From Hoplostethus atlanticus (Eukaryota > Chordata > Actinopteri > Trachichthyiformes > Trachichthyidae), in the NCBI GenBank assembly GCA_034670405.1, contig JAXDDX010000052.1, positions 310,001 to 374,000 on the forward strand: 64,000 nucleotides of DNA, in the 5' to 3' direction. Each line of letters begins with the position of its first letter. Positions within the stretch are counted from its first letter, which is position 1. Positions 46,428 to 56,454 of the stretch are shown here, piece by piece. The notes under the pieces were generated by a model. That model was not told the origin of the DNA and made no database searches. It was given only the letters and a program-made list of their open reading frames with translations. The translations under genes were made by a program, and so were the position numbers.

Positions 46428-46618
46428 ATGGACTGCATTTATATAGCGCTTTTACAGTATATGCCTCTCATTCACCCATTCACACTCACGGCAGTGAGCT
46501 ACCATGCAAGGTGCTGGTCAGACCATCGGGACATGTGGACTGGAGGAGCCGGGGATCGAACCTACGATCTTCTAATTGGAGGCCAACCTGCTCTACCTCC
46601 TGAGCCACAGCCGCCCCA
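46428..46618 (+). repeat. Dispersed fish repeat, unclassified
   Basis: Begins GGTAAATGGACTGCATTTAT then ATAGCGCTTTT, and ends CTCTACCTCCTGAGCCACAG then CCGCCCC. I recognise this arrangement (GGATCGAACC near 46553, a tRNA-like or hypervariable end) as common in fish genomes, but cannot assign a class. Confidence 0.5.
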
Positions 46619-46632
46619 TATAAGTAGCAAGT

Positions 46633-46677
46633 CCTCCCCGTCGGGGAATTGAACCCCGGTCTCCGTACTAACGAGGA
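46633..46677 (-). pseudogene. tRNA-Asp pseudogene, internally deleted
   Basis: The minus strand reads TCCTCGTTAGTA then CGGAGACCGGGGTTCAATTC and CCCGACGGGGAGG. This is the two ends of tRNA-Asp joined: acceptor stem and start of the D arm, then the variable region, T arm with B box and acceptor stem. The D loop and whole anticodon arm (about 27 bases) are missing, so it cannot work. Confidence 0.8.
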
Positions 46678-48015
46678 GAGGGATATGTTTATGTTATATA
46701 TGTTGTATATATGTTGTTTTAATAAACATATATAAATTAAACATATATTGTTAACATATATGGTTGCAACATATAATACCATATACAAATTCATACAATA
46801 CAAATGTTTTATATATGTACATATCCAAATTTTACTATGGCTATTTCATATATGTTAAAAACCTATATCGTCATACATCCAGAGGATGCCTTATATGTAA
46901 CATATATGGCAATATCACTCGCTGATATAGGGGCATATATGTCATATATTACATTTCCGTATGGGATTACACACGCCATAACTGTGCACCTATGTAAGGA
47001 TGATGCCCATCCAAACTGTTGAGAGAGATTGCTTTAAGGCGATGGTGAAAACGCTTGTTTCGAGTTATGTAATACCGAGCCACAAACATTTCACCCAAAC
47101 CGAAATCCCGAGGTTGTACAGCATCTGTCATGAGAAAGTGGAGCAAGAACTTGCCAGCGTCGCACACTTTTCAACCACGACTGACCTATGGTCGAGCCGC
47201 ACTTCACCGCCTTATATGAGCCTGACTGCATAGCAAATGCTTTGTGTGTGCAACCTGTTTCATTTGTTTTTTGTTCTGTGGAGCAGCAGTTGTTTGAATA
47301 CTTGAGTAGTTACCTGAATACTTTATATTTATTTATATATTTATTTTTGTAACTTTATTTAATTTGAAGAAGTATTACATATTTACATTACATATTTGTG
47401 TAACCTTTTACTTGGAAGTATTGTGAATATGGTTCAGAAGTTTACTCTTTTTCAGTTTGCAGTTCTGCAAAATAAAAATGCTCTTCAGTTCAATGTGAAA
47501 TTTGTCCTATTATACTAAAGGAATAACACATAAGCTAACTAATAGTTAATTAATAATAACCTAACTCCAGGCAATACTTACTATCCTAGAGTATTGTACT
47601 CTTTTTAAAGCATGTTCTATTGAATTTCTGAAAATAATTATATACCGTGATATATACCGTTACCATCCAAAATTCAAAATATAGCGTGATATAAATTTTA
47701 GGCAATACCGCCCAGCCCTATGCTCAATACATCAAAATTATATCACATAAATAGTAACATTGTAAATAGAAGCAATAGTGTTAATTTTGTCAACACATTT
47801 GATTGTGGAGTTAGATTACACGTTGGAAGATGTACTACGTTTATCTTCTGAGTTTGACAGGTCTTTTAACTGGTTTGCTCAAAGCATTTGTAAATCACAA
47901 TTACTGTAACTCCAAGTGCCCATTTGTGCATTGTGTAGTGTTTGCATCTTCAGTCAAATTGCAAAATTGGACAGCATAATTTTTGCATTATGTGTTTGTT
48001 TGTGCTCTCACCTAG

Positions 48016-48108
48016 AGCCTCGAGGTTAATCTAAAAAGAGAGTGTCGGCTGAAGTGCCTTATTGTGTACCTTGGGAAAGACGTGGACTTATCAAGGAGTA
48101 TCTGGTAG
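48016..48108 (+). pseudogene. SAMD3-like gene, exon relic 2, frameshifted
   Basis: Following acceptor CACCTAG the frame reads SLEVNLKRECRLKCLIVYLG then KDVDLSRSIW and a stop. The family pattern is (D)IxxRRxCVLKALxVYLxEDxxxLxKEYL. Shifting one base at the end yields KEYL followed by GTAG, so one small indel has broken the frame. With 45491-45637 it makes two consecutive exons of the same protein, separated by an intron that contains a hAT element. Confidence 0.5.
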
Positions 48109-48454
48109 TAGTTTTGCATTAATCACCTAAGCTTTAGACAATTTAATTGAATATTTAAACTTTAAAGCGCATATACATGGTCCCTATAAAAATAAAGGCT
48201 TATCGTACATTCATGTACATTTGCCTATGCCTTAATTATTGTGGAGTTCTCTGTCCCCCAGTGGTCATTAATCAACACAGTTTTTTAGAATTGAATATGG
48301 TCTCTGTGCTGGTTTATATTTTATATTTTGTAAAACACTGTATAGTGTGGCTATATGTGGCTGGAACATATTAAGATATTTTAATTACAGTGTGAAATAT
48401 TTGTCACTTCAGAGCAGCAGCAGCAGTGAAAACCTGGACATAAAATGGATATTA

Positions 48455-49820
48455 CAGTGGAGGAAATAAGTATTTGATCCCCTGCCGATTTCACAATTTT
48501 GCCCACTTACAAAGAAATGAGTGGTCTATAATTTTAATGGTAGGTTTATTTGAACAGTGAGAGATAGAATATCAACAAAAAAATCCAGAAAAACGCATTA
48601 AATAATAGTTATAAGTTGATTTGCATTTCATCGAGGGAAATACGTATTTGACCCCCTACTGACCAGCAAGAATTCTGGCTCCCACAGACGGGTTATGTGC
48701 CCACGAGGCACACAGATTAGTCCTCTCGGCTTTCCTCTCAGCTTAAGAAAGTACTCCTAATCTCAACTGGTTACGTGTATGCACAAAACCTGTCCAAAGA
48801 ATCACACTTCGTATCTTCAACCTCACAACCATGGGCAAGACCAAAGATCTGTCTAAGGACGTCAGGGACAAGATTGTAGACCTGCACAAGGCTGGAATGG
48901 GCTACAAGACCATCGGCAAGCAGCTTGGTGAAAAGGAGACAACTGTTGGTGCGATTATTCGTAAATGGAAGAAAGACAAAATAACCGTCTGACGTTTGCC
49001 AATGAAAACCTGAATGATTCTGAGGAGGCTTGGGAGAAGTACATGGCCCCATCCATCATCCCTTCAATGCGGTGCAGTCGTCCTGTACCCTTGGCAGAGA
49101 AACAGCCCCAAAGCATAATGTTTCCACCTCCATGCTTGACGGTGGGGATGGTGTGCATGGGGTCATAGTCAGCATTCTTCTCCATCCAAATGCGGGGAGT
49201 CGAGTTGATGCCAAAGAGCTTGATTTTGGTATCATCTGACCACATCAAGTTCTCCAAAGCCTCCTCAGAATCATTCAGGTGTTCATTGGCAAACTTCAGA
49301 TGGGCCTGTACATGCGCGTTCTTGAGAATAGGGACCTTCCGGGCGCTGCAGGATTTCAAACCATTATGGCATAGTGTGTTACCAATGGTTTTCCTGGTGA
49401 CTGTGGTCCCAGCTGCCTTGAGATCATTAACAAGCTTCTCCCGTGTAGTTCTGGGCTTATCCCTCATCTTTCTGATGATCAACGATACCGCACGAGGTGA
49501 GATCTTGCATGGAACCGCAGACCGAGGGCAATTAGCAGTTATTTTGTCTTTCTTCCATTTGCGAATAATCACACCAACAGTTTCCTTTCAGTTTCCTTTT
49601 CACCAAGCTGCTTGCCGATGGTCTTGTAGCCCACTCCAGCCTTGTGCAGGTCTACAATCTTGTCCCTGACGTCCTTAAACAGATCTTTGGTCTTTGGTTC
49701 CCAACTATTGCTTGAAACTGTTAAAATAGACCTACTATTAAAATTATAGACAGCTCATTTCTTTGTAAGTGGGTAAAATTGCGAAATCAGCAGGGGATCA
49801 AATACTTATTTCCTCCACTG
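48455..49820. mobile_element. Head-to-head composite Tc1 element
   Basis: TA CAGTGGAGGAAATAAGTATT starts the element, and its reverse complement ends it at 49820, followed by TA. The left part (48455 to about 49040) is a plus-strand copy: [40 protein letters not shown], then a deletion and [15 protein letters not shown]. The right part (about 49043-49820) is a minus-strand copy. The two are joined near 49042 so that the reading direction reverses. Both share N-terminal sequence, so the whole folds back on itself. Confidence 0.85.
48990..49572 (-). pseudogene. Tc1 transposase fragment (minus half of composite)
   Basis: The minus-strand frame carries [50 protein letters not shown]-like HTH residues, [36 protein letters not shown] (first catalytic Asp) and [20 protein letters not shown], then [19 protein letters not shown]. 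It then runs into the antisense of the other half, giving nonsense ([13 protein letters not shown]). The second Asp and the Glu of the triad are absent. Confidence 0.8.
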
Positions 49821-49824
49821 TATA

Positions 49825-50280
49825 TCCAAATATTGCATTGTGGAAAGTGTCAGTCTGTGGCCAGATTCTGAAATTAATGAAAATATGAAAACACAAGGCA
49901 GTTGTATCTTTTAACATTTTAGTGAATCTTAACTGAAGTATGTATACTACTGTATTGTACTATTTAATATTTTTTGTCACAGCAGATGTTATAACTTTTT
50001 GGATGATAGCTATTATTAATACTTTTACCAATGCTTTACTTGCGCTAAAGGAGGAGCCGCCGTTAACTATCTGCTGGACTTTGCAAGTCATTACATTTTC
50101 GCATCAATAGAACCCCAATTTAAGTTTTTTATTCAATTTCCTTGGTTCATTTTTTTTCAAAAAAAATAAATATATATATATATCAAAAATAAAGAATAGA
50201 AAATATGTAATGTGTGCATAATAGTATTATGTCAATGCTCATTACCTATTTCATGCACTTCATCCTGTTGAGTATAAATA
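49825..50280. other. No recognised feature
   Basis: AT-rich, with a short (TA)n run near 50170. No coding motif was seen. Confidence 0.5.
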
Positions 50281-50284
50281 CTTC

Positions 50285-50545
50285 ATAGATTCAAGATTCA
50301 ATTCAAGAACTTTATTTGTCACGTACACACAGGGTGTGCAGTGAAATGAAAAGTGGCTCAGCAGGAATGTGCAAAGGGCAATAAGTACACACTATTTACA
50401 ATGAAAAACCAACACAATATTTACAATAACAACACTATTAACAATGGTAAGAAATATAAGTAAAAAATATAGAAAACTATGAAAAAATTGTATATATATA
50501 TAAATTATGTGTAGTCGCTACCTAAGTGTGTGTGTGTGTGTGTGT
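50285..50545 (-). mobile_element. Rex1-like LINE 3' tail
   Basis: GATTCAAGATTCAATTCAAG tail repeat followed by a 3' UTR related to, but more diverged than, those at 19963 and 59994 (ACTTTATTTGTCACGTACAC, GGGTGTGCAGTGAAATGAAA). It is truncated just inside the coding end near a (GT)n run. Confidence 0.75.
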
Positions 50546-50828
50546 CTGTACAGCTGCAACCATGCAGTATGCCATTCTGCCTGAATGCACATAGTGACTG
50601 AATGCTATGTTTAATGGAAAAGTAATATTCTACAGCAGGGGTTTTCAAAGTGTGAGGCGTGCCTCCCCTGGGGGGCGCCAAAGAGTTTCTGGGGAGGCTC
50701 GAAAAAAAAGCAGGGAAATATTTTGTTTAAAATAAAATTATTTATGCTTTCTGGAAAAGAATAAAATCAAATTTAATAATATTTCAATTTTAATAATCGT
50801 GACAGCGGACGTGTCAAATTATTTTGAA

Positions 50829-50963
50829 ATGAAACATCTGATTAAAAGCAAGTACCGGTCGAGGCTGCAGGTGGAGGGCGACCTGCGCTTGTTCCTGACA
50901 TCAGTACAGCTCCGCATCCACCGTCTGTCTGCAGCCAAAACGCAGACTCACTGCTCCCATTAA
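50829..50963 (+). pseudogene. hAT transposase C-terminal fragment
   Basis: Reads MKHLIKSKYRSRLQVEGDLR then LFLTSVQLRIHRLSAAKTQT and HCSH before a stop. The pattern KxKYRSRLxVExDLRxxLSxxxPRI..L is the C-terminal tail of ZBED5/SCAND3-type hAT transposases. All catalytic parts are missing. Confidence 0.6.
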
Positions 50964-51418
50964 GGTATAGAAGGCTATGTAGGCTATCCATGGTAGGGTT
51001 AAAAACGAGTGAACAATGTGTATTTTTCCCAGAGCGTGTTATAAACTTTACTTAACAGGTCAGCCCTTACGCATGGTGTCGGGAAGCAGCATTGAGCACC
51101 AATGGGTTGTGTACAGGGGTTAAAGTGGGCCGGAACGATCCTAATCCTAATCATTTTTGTGTGCTGCAGCCTGGCGTTCCTTCCAGCTGATGCCATCGAG
51201 ACACTCACTCAACAAATCAGAAAGTGTAGCCTCCGTGTAGCCTCCTCTCTGAGGCTACATCCACACTAATCTCGGTCCACACGTTATAGCACCGTTTCAG
51301 AAATTATCTCCGTCCAAAAAACGCATATCACGTTACCATTCACCTACACTGGGCATGCGCGTGCCGGTGTAAACAGGAAGCAGATTGTCTGCTCTGTTTA
51401 GTTGCAGAAAATACCGTT

Positions 51419-51607
51419 ATGAAGAGCAGAGATGTCTTTGTTTGGACGGACGACGAGGTGGAACTGTTACTGAAAGTAACAAACGAGTATAAGGCGGTAA
51501 ACGCGGCGGAGAGTATAGATTGGGAGTCGTCGCAAAGCAAATACAGCGACATATTACCGCGGTACCAGGAGCACTATCCATCGCCAGGGAAGGATACGTC
51601 TGACTGA
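51419..51607 (+). pseudogene. Myb/SANT-like transposon protein, truncated
   Basis: MKSRDVFVWTDDEVELLLKV then TNEYKAVNAAESIDWESSQS and KYSDILPRYQEHYPSPGKDT then SD and a stop. The FVWTDDEVELLL...DWES...KYxDI pattern is found in many dispersed fish transposon copies, where the protein goes on longer. The preceding GAGGCTACATCCACACTAAT (51252) may be the end of a separate element nested in the hAT. Its partner end was not found. Confidence 0.45.
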
Positions 51608-52295
51608 TAAGACCCAATCAGGAAACTAACGTGGCTCTCCTACAGCAGCCAGCTAGAGCAGAAGCAACAGGTGAGATTGACAGCAAACACAGAGAGATGT
51701 AGAAGCAGGGCAGAAAAGCCTCATTTCTATTCTTCTGTGCCAGTATAGATTTTGTTATGTGTTTGACACAACGTGAAGCAATTGAGCTGTATATATTGTT
51801 ATTTGTCACAAAGTACTTGGCAATTCAATATTTACAGTGGAGCACCTTATATATAGTATTATTTAATAATTAATTTAAGAAAGTGTGTGGGTGCCCCCCC
51901 AACCGGTCAGCTACCACTACAAATAGAATCTAATTCTGTGGGAAACACTGTGTACACTATGTGTTGTTGAAGTTATCTGGTTCATTGTGAAATGTCTTAA
52001 ATAATAATTATTATTATTATTATGCCTTTTATTAAAATGGGGGAGGCCCCGGTGACTTGATGTTCTCTGAAGGGAGGCTCACTGTCTTACACTTTGAAAA
52101 CCCCTGTTCTACAGTATATCTTGTACTTTGTAGTGATGTAGACAAATCTCTACACAAGGGCTACCAAGACAAATTCCTGTACATGTATTGTATGTGACAA
52201 ATAAAGTGATTCTGATTTGCCCTCATCTGCATCCATCTGTCATTTATTGAAGCAGCATTAGTTAACATTCAAACTAAGTATGTTAATAATTAGTA

Positions 52296-52298
<3 letters not shown>

Positions 52299-52366
<68 letters not shown>
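52299..52366. repeat. (ATT)n(AAT)n palindromic microsatellite
   Basis: About ten TTA units turn into about fourteen ATA/AAT units, making a self-complementary tract. Confidence 0.95.
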
Positions 52367-52369
<3 letters not shown>

Positions 52370-52581
52370 TAATTAAACACATAATTGCCTTGAGATAAGA
52401 TTTTCAATTTATGATGAAGTTTGATAGTGGCCTAAATATAGTGTATATAAGTGTGGAGATCCGGTATGTGGGATTTCCATCATTACATTTTTCAGCCATA
52501 GCTGTGAAACTAACAGAGATAGAAACCTGATTCTGAATCCTAAATTTATTTAATTTGTAACTGGAAGCTGTGCAGTGCTTG

Positions 52582-52742
52582 TTTACCTCATTATCTCCTC
52601 TTTCTCACTGACAATGCTCTGATCACACGTGCACCCTACAGCGCTCTGGCAGAAGACTCTGCTTGCTATTGTAGGGTGACTGTCGGCACATTCAACAACA
52701 AAGCATTGTCAGTGAGGAAAATACAGGAGATAATGAGGTAAA
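52582..52742. repeat. Foldback hairpin of about 160 bp
   Basis: TTTACCTCATTATCTCCT and CTCACTGACAATGCT on the left pair with AGCATTGTCAGTGAG and AGGAGATAATGAGGTAAA on the right. An inner pair (CACCCTACA with TGTAGGGTG) continues the stem. This looks like a small MITE or a long hairpin. Confidence 0.85.
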
Positions 52743-52744
52743 TA

Positions 52745-55700
52745 TTGGCGGAATGGATGGAGAAATTTGATGGATTTTTTTTTGTTGAGCTGTAAAAACA
52801 TGGTGCACTTCACTTCAAAGAACGATATGGAACTATGAGGGATAACTTGCTGCGTAGTTGGAGGCCCTACAAACTTCAGTGGAGTTTGGACGGACATGGG
52901 AGGTGAACTTTCATTGAATTTTCATTTTGGGGTCAATCATTTTTGATTATAAAACATGTATCTATAGTTTGAAGCTGCATTAGGGGAGACCGGGGCACTG
53001 TGGGACAGGGGTACTTTGGGACAGACTAAAAATAGAACATTTCCATTTGTGAAACATGCTGTGTGGTCCCATGAAATCACCTCTTATCAGGTCTGGAAGA
53101 TCGTTCTTGAGACACAACACTAGTGACAAACGTTGTTGTAAAAAGACATAACATACCAATGGAGTAGTCCCTAATCATCATTCCCAACTATTGCTTGAAA
53201 CATAAAACTGGTTACTTTACTGAAAATTACCTGTTACACGTGCGCAGCAGCAAACAAACAAACTCATCACACTGAAATATTGATATGCTAGTTTATGGGT
53301 CACACACCTAACATTGAAGACTATTAATGTCAGAAATGCATCGTATTTTTGCGAATTTTGCAGCACCACCGCCCGAAAAAGACTCTCTTTACATTTGTGT
53401 CATAAATCAATGTGTCTGTATCTGCCTACTGTTTGTCTGAATCCACTGTATATAAAAAAAAACCACATCATGAATTACTTTCATTATAATTTATTACAGT
53501 CTACTAGCCCGGCTGGCTAGTGCCTAAAATCCTTAAATTACATCCCTGTATATAATCTTGAAATATCAGGTCCCATATTTGCCCAAAATGAGTCATGAGT
53601 CAATGTGTCATGTTTCTTCAGCACCAGCCTGGATTCAATCTCATAACCTTTGGTGCCAATGGTAGGTCATGAATTCATTAAGCCATAAGCAGAACACTCC
53701 ATAAGCAGAAAGCTGATGTTTAAAGATGCTCTATTTTTCATTGACTGGAATTGTTTACATGAGGGCTGAATTCATAACACTGTTCTGAAATTGGATACAC
53801 TTCATCTAGGAAGACTAGAAAATGTAATAATTTATTTTCATGAAGATTGGACATTTATTCAGGGAGAACGTACAGTGGCTGTGCACAGCACCGTTTAGTT
53901 ACATTTTCATGCACTGCAGGCTCAATTTTGTATATTTTGAAAATCGCTGTGGATCGTTTGAGAGTGAAGGTTTGCCAATGCTCTATAGCAAGTGGTGTCA
54001 TTTGAACGTAAAATGCGGGAGGAGTAGGATTTAATTTGTTTGACCGTTTTTGATACAAACACTGAACTGACACAAGATTGACTACAGGTTGCAGAAAAGC
54101 TATGTTTCTTGTTTCACATATTGAAGGATGTATTGTGAAAAGAAGAGCTCTGTAAGATATACGACTGATTTACTGCAGATTTCTGAAGTTTTTAAATTAG
54201 ACTGATTGCTATAGCACCACCAATTGGCTCCATGCTGTAGCAGAGCTGGCCAGCCCCTAATTAAACCAGTTGACTCCTATATAACCAATGATGAAAGAAC
54301 CAATTGCAATAAACCGCTCGTGCAACACAGAAGATCTAGCAGTCAGCAAAAAAAAACTGCACCTTTAACTAACTTAAGAAATAAAATAACCTCTCTCCAT
54401 AACCTTGCCACTGTGCAAAACTTGTAGGCCGACCTCATCAAACGCAACATCATGAAATAAATGAGCCACATCCCAGAAAAGCTTAATGAACCACTGCCAC
54501 AGTCGCAATCAGTACATAAATATCTCCTCACCAAGACTAATGTTTGATATATCAAAATAAAACATTGTTAGAAACACAAACCAAACCAAGCAAAACATTA
54601 AGGAAATAGTAAGAGTTCTCAATACTATGCTATTCAAAACAATCACAAACTACTCAAACTTGTAACAACCGCATCAGAGCTCACCTAAAATGCAATTAGT
54701 TGTCAAAACACTTTATTTATAAACAACTTAAGCACACATTCTTATTACACATCCACATAGCTTTAACTAAAAGTGTTTACAATACTCATTACATTTCAAA
54801 GGCAATATAATAAATGAGATTATCAATACATTTTGTTGTTCTCTCTGGAGGTTTTGTCTGGATCCGTGACACTTTGTGCATTACTTGCCAATATGCTCAC
54901 AGCTGACAAGCATGTAATTAGCGCTAAGCTAGTTTTCATTTGTTTTAATTACTTTTTAACAATGTCACCCACATCAACGTAAATTAAGTTTCAGCTAGAT
55001 GTTAGTGCAATTTGTCGGAATAAAAAAGGGCTATAATTTTCTATGAAGGAGAAGCACTGCATTTGCTAACTATTCTGAATATATAGAAGCTTTGAATATA
55101 AATATGCTAATTTGAACTTGATTGTATATTTAACGCGATGCTCTCTTCATGTCACCCCCTGGTAAGTTCATCCTCACAGTAAACACCATTATAGACAGTG
55201 GTGTCATTAGGCTCTTTTTACCTACCAGCCCACTCTGCCTTTAAAGGAGCAGCTAAACCTTCACTTAAGTGCAATTAAGGAAATCACCGCAACACATCTT
55301 AAATTCCTGGATGTAGAGAATGGCAGGAGGAAGAGGAAGACGAATACCATAACCGCGCCTAGTCTCCGACTGAGGCCTTCAACTGACGGCAACATATGTT
55401 AACGTTACAATATGCAACAGGTTGGCAACAGCAAATAATAACAGGAAAGTTTCTGATTTGACCCCCCTGGTGTATTCCACCATTCCATTACGTTTGTGCG
55501 CATCAAACAGGGATTTACAGAAATACACATTTTAATTACCTTGTGTAAATTGGCAGATAAAACAATCTCATCTTCTCATCTGTGCCTAGCAGAGGACATA
55601 TTTCTAACTCTCATTTATTTATGTATTCACTCATTTAAAGAGATATCCATGCATGTTCTTGACGCAAAGAACACCAGACACTGTTACAAATGAAATGTGT

Positions 55701-56450
55701 TGTAATTCATTAAGTACTTGATGGCTAATTTTGTAGATAAATAAGTTGAATTGCACAGTGGTAAGTAGGTGTAATGTACAGTCATTGAACCTGTCTGATA
55801 CAGACCCTTGATTTGTAAGTTTGTAAAACTTTATTCAACAAAATAGGTGTTTTCAATACAATGGTACAAGTCTAGGGTGTGATATGACAAGTTTCTGCTG
55901 GGTTATGATGTAGAGCAAGTTTTGAGAAGTAAGTGTAACACAGTTAGTTCTCTGCAGTACAACTTCTTGGAAGTAAACTCTTTTGGCTGTCTCAGATTCA
56001 CACTTTTTAGTGAGCCCTTGTTAAAAAACAAGCAGCTGTGTGTGTTTCTGCCAAGCCCAGGTGTCCAAAACAGTCGATAGGATCCCACTAAAGGCTACAT
56101 GAATTGTCTCTGTGATACAGACAAAAGCTGTTCAGATTGAAGCAGACATGGTGATTAACGGGCAGTGCCAAAAATGGTCTATCTGAAATAAAAGCACAGA
56201 TCTCAGTCATGAGATGGCTTGACGTTGTAAGCATCCTGTGATTGGGTATGCAAAAGGTAGGTAGGCCTAACTTCACATCCTATTTACTTTTAACTTACTC
56301 AGGAACACAACAAGGCTACTGATAGACACATTCATTGCTCCATGGACCGAAACTGTATTTGAAGTTGCGGCCAACCTGCCACTGTCATTCACCCACTCCA
56401 CCTGTGCATGCATGCAGTTATTGTATTTAAGAAAAGGTAGTGTAGGCCAC
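52745..56450. other. nlk: Intron 1 start region, no recognised gene
   Basis: This holds a short stretch GGGGAGACCGGGGCACTGTG (52984) of the kind found in dispersed fish repeats, and a 21-bp match around TCCCAACTATTGCTTGAAA (53183) to a Tc1 flank near 49698. Otherwise I see no exon, RNA or repeat end. Confidence 0.45.
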
Positions 56451-56454
56451 TTAC

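Larger units (their letters stand above)
46118..46965. mobile_element. Palindrome-rich nonautonomous element inside the hAT
   Basis: Terminal inverted repeats start CCCATACGGAAATGTAATAT at both ends (24 bases identical) with a 2-bp AT duplication (46116-46117 and 46966-46967). Deleting the element restores the transposase frame KDITHAITV exactly. The interior is dominated by short palindromes of CATATATG and ACATATATGT and holds another repeat (46428-46632) and a tRNA-Asp piece. No transposase is present, and the superfamily is uncertain. Confidence 0.88.
45898..47233 (+). pseudogene. ZBED1-like hAT transposase, deleted and interrupted
   Basis: The frame starts MSEEMETSSASTSSEADEEL, then VRKKGATSIV, the beginning of a BED zinc finger, and breaks where the Cys/His residues should follow. 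Further on it reads TSLPKALTNRIPYDKKTQRW and KDI, is interrupted at 46118-46965, and resumes THAITVHLCKDDA, then TVERDCFKAMVKTLVSSYVI, EIPRLYSICHEKVEQELASV and HFSTTTDLWSSRTSPPYMSL. This is the hAT/ZBED pattern with the first catalytic Asp in TTDLW. The RNase H-like core after this and the dimerisation region are missing, so it is dead. Confidence 0.75.
45665..47720 (+). mobile_element. hAT transposon with 8-bp target duplication
   Basis: Perfect 8-bp duplications TGCTCAAT (45657-45664 and 47721-47728) bracket ends TAGGGGTGGGTGGTATAAAC and its imperfect inverse ending GGCAATACCGCCCAGCCCTA. It encodes a broken BED-finger hAT transposase and is itself split by a palindromic element (46118-46965). 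Confidence 0.93.
50636..52106 (+). mobile_element. hAT deletion derivative with perfect 8-bp duplication
   Basis: TTCTACAG occurs at 50628-50635 and 52107-52114. Ends CAGGGGTTTTCAAAGTGTGA and, inverted, CAGGGGTTTTCAAAGTGTAA. Near the left end a 44-codon piece (50829-50963) encodes a hAT C-terminus. Unrelated sequence with another transposon-type frame lies in the middle (51419-51607). Confidence 0.92.
18016..56454 (-). other. nlk: nlk intron 1 (38,439 bp), filled with transposons
   Basis: The intron is defined by the exon 1 donor (GTAAGT) and exon 2 acceptor (CACACAG). Nearly all recognisable content inside it is mobile: Rex1-like and L2-type LINEs, Tc1, hAT and T2-like DNA elements and MITEs, on both strands. 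The open frames within it belong to these elements and not to nlk. Confidence 0.9.

Noticed and set aside
53183-53203. 21-bp match to a sequence near 49698, possible shared element
   Set aside because: Too short, with no terminal repeats around it. It may be a stray Tc1 flank or chance.
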